DNA of 64,000 nucleotides, from the NCBI RefSeq assembly GCF_021117405.1, contig NZ_CP088251.1, positions 1-64,000 of the forward strand, given 5' to 3'. The stretch is from Frateuria edaphi. GTDB taxonomy: Bacteria > Pseudomonadota > Gammaproteobacteria > Xanthomonadales > Rhodanobacteraceae. Every line of letters starts with the position of its first letter. The stretch's first letter is position 1. The notes under the pieces are model-generated. The model was not told the DNA's origin, did not search any database, and was given only the letters and a program-made list of their open reading frames with translations. Shown here piece by piece: positions 58,619-64,000 of this stretch. A program made the position numbers and the translations under genes.

Positions 58619-59568
58619 CCCAGCATTGGCAAAGCCGGCCTGAAGGCGGCGGACGTTTCGCGCTGTGGCTGATCCGCAACATCGCGCTGTACGGCGGGCG
58701 GCGTTTCGGACGGCTGTTTCTCTACCCGATCACGCTCTACTTCTTCCTGCGCCGCGGCCCCGAGCGTGCCGCCTCGCGCGCCTACCTGAGCCGCGTGTTC
58801 GGCCGGCGTGCGTCGTCCTGGCAGGTGATGCGGCACATCCATTGCTTCGCCGCCACGATCATGGACCGGATCTTCCTGCTCGCCCACGGCGAGAAGCACT
58901 TCGAGATCGAGACGGTCGGGCTGGAAATGCTCGACGAACGCCTGGCGCGCGGGCATGGCGTGCTGCTGTTCGGCTCCCATCAGGGCAGTTTCGAGGCGCT
59001 GCGCGCGATCGGCGCGCGACGCCCGCAGATGCCGTTGCGCGTGCTGCTGGACAAGCAGAAGACCCCGGCCATGACCGAATTGCTCGAAGCGCTGGCGCCG
59101 GAAGTGGGCGCCTGCGTGATCGACGCCTCGCAGGACGGCACCTCGATCACCCTGGCGATCGCCGAAGCCTGCCAGCAAGGCGCACTGGTCGCGCTGCTGG
59201 CCGATCGCGGGCGCAGCCACGAGGCGTTGCGCCACGCACCGTTCCTCGGCCAGGGGGCGCCGTTCCCGGTCGGTCCCTGGCTTCTGGCCCATTCGCTGAA
59301 GGTGCCGGTGGTGCTGTGCTTCGGGCTGTACCTGGGAGGCCGGCGCTACCGCCTGGTGTTCGAGCCGCTGGTCGACCAGGTGGATATCCCGCGCCACGCC
59401 CGTGGCCCGGCGCTGGATGCGCTCATCGCCCGTTATGCCCAGCGGTTGGAGCATTACGTCCACGTGGCCCCCTACAACTGGTTCAACTTCTATGACTTCT
59501 GGCAGCAAGATCAGCGCGGTCCTGTGCACCCTGGCCCTGACCTGCTCGGCGAACGCCTCGGCACCTGA
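58615..59568 (+). CDS. LPLAT-type acyltransferase of the aryl-polyene cluster
   Basis: A 317-residue lipid A acyltransferase-like protein with an N-terminal membrane-associated helix region. The catalytic block is LLFGSHQGSFEALRAIG (His-x4-Glu type), followed by LRVLLDKQKTP and VALLADRGRS. The C-terminal YVHVAPYNWFNFYDFW is typical of the cluster-specific family (xanthomonadin acyltransferase). It likely attaches the polyene to a lipid or glycerol acceptor on the inner membrane. It overlaps the LolA-like gene by 77 bases, a long overlap but with both frames well conserved in character. Confidence 0.87.
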   Translation: MTQHWQSRPEGGGRFALWLIRNIALYGGRRFGRLFLYPITLYFFLRRGPERAASRAYLSRVFGRRASSWQVMRHIHCFAATIMDRIFLLAHGEKHFEIETVGLEMLDERLARGHGVLLFGSHQGSFEALRAIGARRPQMPLRVLLDKQKTPAMTELLEALAPEVGACVIDASQDGTSITLAIAEACQQGALVALLADRGRSHEALRHAPFLGQGAPFPVGPWLLAHSLKVPVVLCFGLYLGGRRYRLVFEPLVDQVDIPRHARGPALDALIARYAQRLEHYVHVAPYNWFNFYDFWQQDQRGPVHPGPDLLGERLGT

Positions 59569-60130
59569 CGCCACCGATGCGCTGATCAGCCAGCTGGGTC
59601 GTCCCGCGCCAGCGCGCACGGCGTTCGCCGAAGCGCGCTTCATGCAGGTACTCGACCGTCCGCTGGTGGTCTCCGGCGAACTGGCCTGGCTGGGCGGCGA
59701 CACGCTCGAGCGCCACGTCACCAAACCGCATGAAGAGACCGCGCGCATCGCCGACGGCAAGGTCACCCAGCAGCGCGAAGGCAAGGGCGAGCGCAGCTTC
59801 TCGCTGGAGCGCGCGCCGCAGCTGAAGGTGCTGGTGGACAGCTTCGTGGCGCTGCTCGGCGGCGACCCGGGCCGCCTGCGCCAGGCCTTCGCGATCGCCC
59901 GTCGCGGCGACGCCACGGGCGCCTGGACGCTCACGCTGACCCCGCGTGATCTGGAGGTGGCGCGCACCGTCGCCACCATCCGTATCGACGGCAAGGGCGA
60001 TGAGGCACGCTGCATGTGGATGCAGGAATCGGACGGCGACGTCGCCGTCGACCTGCTCGGCGGCCTGGCCGACAAGATGCCGGCCGAGCCCACCCGCGAG
60101 GCGCTCGCCGCGCTCTGCAAGGGCGCCTGA
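59492..60130 (+). CDS. LolA-like outer-membrane lipoprotein carrier homologue
   Basis: A 212-residue exported protein. The signal peptide is short (MTSGSKISAVLCTLALTCSA, about 1-20). The body shows the LolA-like fold pattern: AFAEARFMQVLDRPLVVSGEL (F-x-x-x-R-x-x-x-x-L-x-x-P-x-x-x-x-G-x-L), GTDTLERHVTKP-like GGDTLERHVTKP and WTLTLTPRD. Members in aryl-polyene clusters are thought to carry the lipid-linked pigment through the periplasm. The start ATG lies inside the acyltransferase gene. Confidence 0.83.
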   Translation: MTSGSKISAVLCTLALTCSANASAPDATDALISQLGRPAPARTAFAEARFMQVLDRPLVVSGELAWLGGDTLERHVTKPHEETARIADGKVTQQREGKGERSFSLERAPQLKVLVDSFVALLGGDPGRLRQAFAIARRGDATGAWTLTLTPRDLEVARTVATIRIDGKGDEARCMWMQESDGDVAVDLLGGLADKMPAEPTREALAALCKGA

Positions 60131-60132
60131 GC

Positions 60133-62466
60133 ATGCCGCTGCGCGCGCGCGTCGCGCTGCTGGCCGGATGGCTGCTGGTACTGGCCCTGCTGGGGCTGTG
60201 GGTCGTGAAGCATCTTCAGGTCGGCACCGACCTGCGCAGCTTCATGCCCGCGCCGACCACGCCCGACCAGCGCCTGCTGATGGAACAGGTGGGTGAGGGT
60301 CCCGGTTCGCGCTTGCTGTTGCTGGCGATCACCGGCAAGGACGAAGCCACCCTGGCGAAGCTGAGCCAGGCGCTCGCGGCGAAGCTCAAGGCCGATCCGC
60401 GCTACGCGCAGGTACTCAACGGCAGCTTCGACCTCACCGCGCTCGATCCGAAGCTTTTGCCCTACCGCTACCTGCTTTCCCCGACACTGGACACGCATGC
60501 GCTCGACGCGGCGTTCCTGGGCGATGAGCTGCAGCAGCGCCTGGACGAACTCGGCTCGCCGGCGGCCAGCCTGTTCAAGGGCCTGCTGCCGCGCGACCCC
60601 ACGCTGGAAGTGCTCAAGCTCGCACAGCGCTGGGCGCCGGCGCGCTCGCCGCAGATCCGTGACGGCGTGTGGTTCTCGCCGCAAGGCGAGGCGCTGTTGC
60701 TGGTGCAGACCCGCGCGCCCGGCTTCGATCCGGATGCGCAACAGGCGGCCATCGGCGGCATCGAGGAAGCGCTGCATGGGTTGCCTGGCGGTCGCGAGGC
60801 GAAATTGATCGTGTCGGGGCCGGGCTACTTCAGCGTGGTCGCCAGCTCGCAGACGCGCGACCAGGCCGACTGGATCGGTCGCATCTCCACGGTGGGCTTC
60901 ATCGTGCTGTTGCTGCTGGCCTATCGCAGCATCGGCTCGCTGCTGCTGGCGGCACTGCCGGTGGCCAGTGGCGCACTGGCCGGCATCGCGGCGCTGACGC
61001 TGATCTACCCGCAGGTGCACGGCATCACCCTGGCCTTCGGCTTCACGCTGCTGGGCGTGGCGCAGGAATATCCCATCCGCGTGCTGAGCCACCGCCGCGC
61101 CGGCGAGGATGCGGTGGCGAGCGTGCGCGACCTGTGGCCGTTGCTGCTCACCGCCATCGCCTCGGCATGCATCGCGTACCTCGCGTTCTACGCTTCGGGC
61201 GTCAACGGTCTGAAGCAGCTGGCCGTGTTCACCATCGTCGGCCTGCTCGCCGCCGGTTTCAGCACGCGCTATCTGCTGCCGTACCTGCTGCCGACCCGGG
61301 TGCGCGATGTCGCGGCGTTGCCATGGCTCAAGCGCCTGCGCGGGGCGGTAGACAATCTGCCGCGTCCGCGCTGGATCCCGTGGGCGGTCGCCGTCGTGAT
61401 CGTCGTGTTGCTCGCGCTGGGCCGCGGGCCATTCTGGCAGAACGACCTGGCCGCGCTCACGCCGCTGCCGACCGACCTGCTGCTGCGCGACGCCCGCCTG
61501 CGCTCGGCGCTCGGCGCGCCGGACGTGCGTTACCTGCTGGTGCTGGAGGCGGCCACGCCCGAGGCGGTGCTCGCGCTGTCTGAAAAGCTCGAGCCGAAGG
61601 TCGACGTGCTGGTTGCAAACAAGGCCGTCGACGCGATCGAGCTGCCCTCGCGCTACCTGCCCAGCGCAACATCGCAACACGCGCGCCAGCAGAAACTGCC
61701 GGATCGCGCGTCACTGGAGCAGTCGCTCGCCGAGGCCACCGATGGCCTGCCGTTCCGGCGCGACCTGTTCGCGCCCTTCGTGGCCGACGTGGAGACCGCG
61801 CGCAGTCTGCCGCCGCTGACCCCGAAGGCCTTCGCGGCCAGTCCGCTGGGCCAGCGCCTGGCCGCGATGCTGGTCGAACGCGACGGCCACTGGCTCGGCC
61901 TGGGCACGGTCAGCGGGGTGCACGACGCCGCGGCGCTGGCAACGCTGGCCCGGGGCAGCGGCGGCACCGTGCGCGTGCTGGACTTGAAGGGCGCAGCCGA
62001 ATCGCTGGTGGTCGCCTACCGCACGCGCATCCTGCAGGCGTTGCTGGCCGCCACGATCCTGCTGGTGCTGACCATCAGCCTGGCCCTGCGCAGCCTGCGT
62101 CGGGCCTGGCACGTGCTGGCACCGATGACCCTCGCGACCTTCCTGGTGCTGGCGGTCGAACGGGTGGCGGGCGTGCAGATCTCGCTGTTCCACCTGGTCG
62201 CGCTGATCCTGGCCGGTGGCCTGGGCCTGCACTACGCGCTGTTCTTCGAACGCGACACCGGCAATGCCGCCGAGCAGCGGCGCACGCTCCACGCCACGCT
62301 GGTGTGCGTGCTGTCGGCGCTGTTGGTGTTCGGCATGCTGGCATGGGCGACCATCCCCGTGCTGCGCGCGATCGGCCTCACCGTCAGCCTGGGCGTGGCC
62401 TTCCATTTCTGCCTTTCCATCCTGATGGCGCCGCATGCGCAGGCCGAGCATGCTGCCGAAGAGTGA
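60133..62466 (+). CDS. MMPL/RND-type exporter of the aryl-polyene cluster
   Basis: A 777-residue membrane protein with 12 helices in two halves, each preceded by a large periplasmic loop. The first half contains ISTVGFIVLLLLAYRSIGSLLLAALPV and GFTLLGVAQEYPIRVLSHRRAG; the second contains RRAWHVLAPMTLATFLVLAVERV. The short forms LLLAYRSIGSLLLAALP and GFTLLGVAQEYP illustrate the MMPL pattern. It probably extracts the lipid-linked product from the inner membrane using the proton gradient and hands it to the LolA-like carrier. It starts 2 bases after that gene. Confidence 0.88.
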   Translation: MPLRARVALLAGWLLVLALLGLWVVKHLQVGTDLRSFMPAPTTPDQRLLMEQVGEGPGSRLLLLAITGKDEATLAKLSQALAAKLKADPRYAQVLNGSFDLTALDPKLLPYRYLLSPTLDTHALDAAFLGDELQQRLDELGSPAASLFKGLLPRDPTLEVLKLAQRWAPARSPQIRDGVWFSPQGEALLLVQTRAPGFDPDAQQAAIGGIEEALHGLPGGREAKLIVSGPGYFSVVASSQTRDQADWIGRISTVGFIVLLLLAYRSIGSLLLAALPVASGALAGIAALTLIYPQVHGITLAFGFTLLGVAQEYPIRVLSHRRAGEDAVASVRDLWPLLLTAIASACIAYLAFYASGVNGLKQLAVFTIVGLLAAGFSTRYLLPYLLPTRVRDVAALPWLKRLRGAVDNLPRPRWIPWAVAVVIVVLLALGRGPFWQNDLAALTPLPTDLLLRDARLRSALGAPDVRYLLVLEAATPEAVLALSEKLEPKVDVLVANKAVDAIELPSRYLPSATSQHARQQKLPDRASLEQSLAEATDGLPFRRDLFAPFVADVETARSLPPLTPKAFAASPLGQRLAAMLVERDGHWLGLGTVSGVHDAAALATLARGSGGTVRVLDLKGAAESLVVAYRTRILQALLAATILLVLTISLALRSLRRAWHVLAPMTLATFLVLAVERVAGVQISLFHLVALILAGGLGLHYALFFERDTGNAAEQRRTLHATLVCVLSALLVFGMLAWATIPVLRAIGLTVSLGVAFHFCLSILMAPHAQAEHAAEE

Positions 62467-62890
62467 CTGGGCGCACCTGATCCCGCACGCGGGCGGCATG
62501 TGCCTGCTCGATGCGGTCCTAACATGGGACGTGGACACCATCCACGCCGCCAGCGAAGGTCACGCCCGCCCCGATAACCCGCTGCGCGGCCCGCATGGCC
62601 TGCACGCGGTGCACCTGGCCGAGTACGGTGCGCAGGCGATGGCGGTGCATGGCGCGCTGCGCGCGCGGGCCGGCGGCGTCGAGACCGTTCGGCCGGGCAT
62701 GCTGGTGAGCCTGCGCGAGGTGCGGTTGGATGTCGAGTACGTGTCGGCAGATGGACGTCTGGACGTCCATGCGCAATGCCTCTATGCCGGCGATACCGGC
62801 GCCCAGTACCTGTTCCGCATCGAACGCGACGGCCACCTCCTGGCCAGCGGGCGCGCCGCGGTGATCCATCCGGAGGGACCGAACTCATGA
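62450..62890 (+). CDS. Hotdog-fold dehydratase-like protein (ApeP-like)
   Basis: A 146-residue protein with a hotdog pattern. IPHAGGMCLLDAVLTWD carries the N-terminal PHAGxMxLLD motif, and HAVHLAEYGAQAMAVHGAL carries the helix with the H-x-x-E-Y-x-A-Q-x-x-A-x-H block typical of FabA/FabZ-like dehydratases in aryl-polyene clusters. The start ATG lies 17 bases before the exporter stop. It is a second dehydratase or a stereochemical partner of the one at 58.3 kb. Confidence 0.85.
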   Translation: MLPKSDWAHLIPHAGGMCLLDAVLTWDVDTIHAASEGHARPDNPLRGPHGLHAVHLAEYGAQAMAVHGALRARAGGVETVRPGMLVSLREVRLDVEYVSADGRLDVHAQCLYAGDTGAQYLFRIERDGHLLASGRAAVIHPEGPNS

Positions 62891-63624
62891 GCACGACTGC
62901 TTCGCCCCGCCGCGCCCTCGTCACCGGCGGCAGCGGCGATCTCGGTAGCGCGATCTGCCACGCGCTGGCGACGGCCGGCTATCAGGTCATCGTGCACGCG
63001 AACCGCGCGCCGGAGCGCGCCGAGGCCGTGGCGGCGGCGATCCGCGACTCGGGCGGGCAGGCCCGCGCCATCGCCTTCGACGTGACGGATGGCGACGCCG
63101 CGCAGATGGCGCTGGAGAGCCTGCTGGCCGACGGTCCGATCCACGCCGTGGTGAGCAATGCCGGCGTGCACGACGACGCGCCGATGGCCGGCATGAACGC
63201 CGGGCAGTGGCAGCGCGTGATCGATGTCTCGCTGAACGGCTTCTTCCATGTCGTACAGCCATTGCTCTTGCCAATGGCGCGTGCCCGCTTCGGTCGCGTG
63301 GTGGCGGTCGGTTCGGTCAGCGGCCAGGTCGGCAATCGCGGCCAGGCCAACTACGCGGCGGCCAAGGCCGGCCTGCACGGCGCGGTGAAGTCGCTGGCGC
63401 GCGAGATGGCCTCTCGCGGCATCACCGCCAACGTGGTGGCGCCCGGCGTGATCGAGGGCCGCATGGTCGGCGAGAACTTCCCGCCCGAGCGGATCCGCGA
63501 GATGGTGCCGGCGCAGCGGGCCGGCAAGCCGGAGGAAGTCGCCGCGCTGGTCGCCTTCCTGTGCTCGGACGCCGCCGGCTACATCAACGGCCAGGTGATC
63601 GGCATCAACGGCGGCATGGCCTGA
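62887..63624 (+). CDS. 3-oxoacyl-ACP reductase FabG-like (ApeQ-like)
   Basis: A 245-residue short-chain dehydrogenase. The cofactor loop is VTGGSGDLGSAI, NAG is at about 91-93, and the catalytic triad is Ser143, Tyr156, Lys160 (VGSVSGQVG, NYAAAKAG). The ending GYINGQVIGINGGMA is typical of FabG. It would reduce the 3-keto group of the ACP-bound chain with NADPH. It is the last plus-strand gene of the cluster (4-base overlap upstream) and is followed by a convergent gene, so no ketosynthase follows. Confidence 0.93.
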   Translation: MSTTASPRRALVTGGSGDLGSAICHALATAGYQVIVHANRAPERAEAVAAAIRDSGGQARAIAFDVTDGDAAQMALESLLADGPIHAVVSNAGVHDDAPMAGMNAGQWQRVIDVSLNGFFHVVQPLLLPMARARFGRVVAVGSVSGQVGNRGQANYAAAKAGLHGAVKSLAREMASRGITANVVAPGVIEGRMVGENFPPERIREMVPAQRAGKPEEVAALVAFLCSDAAGYINGQVIGINGGMA

Positions 63625-63773
63625 CGGCGACCAGCAACCTCCTAGCAGCCCGCTGGTAGGGGATGCCGATCATCAATCGGCGACAAGCGGGCCCTACAGG
63701 GTCTGGCCCCCCGCCGCCGGTCGGGAACGGCCGCACGCGCTCCTGCGCGTGCTCCTTGGTGAGCCCTGGCCGA

Positions 63774-64000
63774 TCAGCGCGCCCCGCTCAGCTGCGCTTT
63801 GCCGTTGCGAACCGCCTCTTCCAGCAACTGCTGCATCTGCAGCTCGGCCTTGCGACTGACCTCCTGCTGGTGCTCGGCGAGTGCCTGCTGCTGTTTCCCG
63901 AACGCAGCCTGTTGCGCTTCGAGGTCGCGTTGTTGTCCGGCAATCTCTTTCTGCAGCGCGGCGTGCCGCTGCTCCAGCTCGGCCTGCCGCTGTTCTAGCG
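63774..64000 (-). CDS. C-terminal end of a coiled-coil protein (5' part outside window)
   Basis: On the minus strand the frame is open from the window edge to a stop at 63776-63774 and encodes about 75 residues. They are heavily Gln/Glu/Ala/Leu-rich with heptad spacing (ELEQRHAALQKEI, RDLEAQQAAFGKQQQ) and end EEAVRNGKAQLSGAR. The codon pattern and clean stop look like a real gene end. A Gln-rich coiled-coil tail is known on several families, including some M56-type membrane peptidases of this group, but the family cannot be told from this fragment. The 149 bases before it (63625-63773) hold only GC-rich palindromes. Confidence 0.6.
   Translation of the reverse strand, partial: LEQRQAELEQRHAALQKEIAGQQRDLEAQQAAFGKQQQALAEHQQEVSRKAELQMQQLLEEAVRNGKAQLSGAR

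Noticed and set aside
58327-61680. A 1117-codon open frame on the minus strand over the aryl-polyene genes
   Set aside because: It has the same low-complexity Gln/Arg/His composition as other antisense shadows. The plus strand has well-formed, coupled genes throughout.

Overview
The window is chromosomal DNA of a GC-rich gammaproteobacterium, most likely Xanthomonadales and probably the Rhodanobacteraceae side (Rhodanobacter, Dyella, Luteibacter or relatives). This rests on gene content and order: a rsmB-fmt-def cluster divergent from lysM-dprA-topA-tsaC, an atpIBEFHAGDC operon, a XanB2-type chorismatase next to aryl-polyene (xanthomonadin-like) genes, a fused MFS/PlsC protein, ampE, and REP-like palindromes. 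It is an inference from gene families; no rRNA gene is present. I see no insertion sequence, prophage, integrase, CRISPR array or replication origin.

Layout. 1-513: 3' end of a penicillin-binding protein 1C gene. 733-11981: a very compact, translationally coupled operon. It encodes an NRAMP-like transporter with an unusual acidic metal site, two small PRC-barrel-like proteins, a PQQ alcohol dehydrogenase with the Asp-Tyr-Asp signature of lanthanide-dependent enzymes, a lipoprotein cytochrome c, a complete caa3-type cytochrome oxidase with CtaG-like assembly factor, a YVTN beta-propeller and an MxaJ/XoxJ-like binding protein. 12095-14863: tRNA-Ile(CAT), rpoD, dtd. 14999-22945: surface glycolipid genes (LpxL-like acyltransferase, two PMT/ArnT-like glycosyltransferases, CDP-glycerol transferase-like protein, family 2 glycosyltransferase, WaaL-like ligase). 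23007-34506: translation and DNA housekeeping genes (rsmB, fmt, def, lysM, dprA, topA, tsaC), an orphan AMP ligase and purD. 34513-44611: membrane proteins, MFS-PlsC fusion, ampE, nudC, erpA, bactofilin, bfr/bfd, rppH, tRNA-Met, queD. 44730-45116: phasin. 45347-52673: ATP synthase operon. 52922-56025: two envelope proteins and glmU. 56175-63624: xanB2 and the divergent aryl-polyene-type set (ACP, membrane protein, two hotdog proteins, acyltransferase, LolA-like, MMPL exporter, FabG-like). 63774-64000: 3' end of a coiled-coil gene.

How the parts may work together. In the first operon a periplasmic quinoprotein would oxidise an alcohol or aldehyde, pass electrons to the co-encoded cytochrome c and on to the co-encoded caa3 oxidase. 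That is a complete substrate-to-oxygen chain in one transcription unit. The NRAMP-like transporter, whose canonical DPGN and MPH metal motifs are replaced by EIGE and LPYE, is translationally linked to this chain and may handle a hard cation (lanthanide or magnesium). This is the most interesting hypothesis in the window. In the last cluster XanB2 would make 3-hydroxybenzoate as the starter for an aryl polyene that is extended on the ACP, esterified by the acyltransferase and exported by the LolA/MMPL proteins. The ketosynthases such a pathway needs are not in the window.
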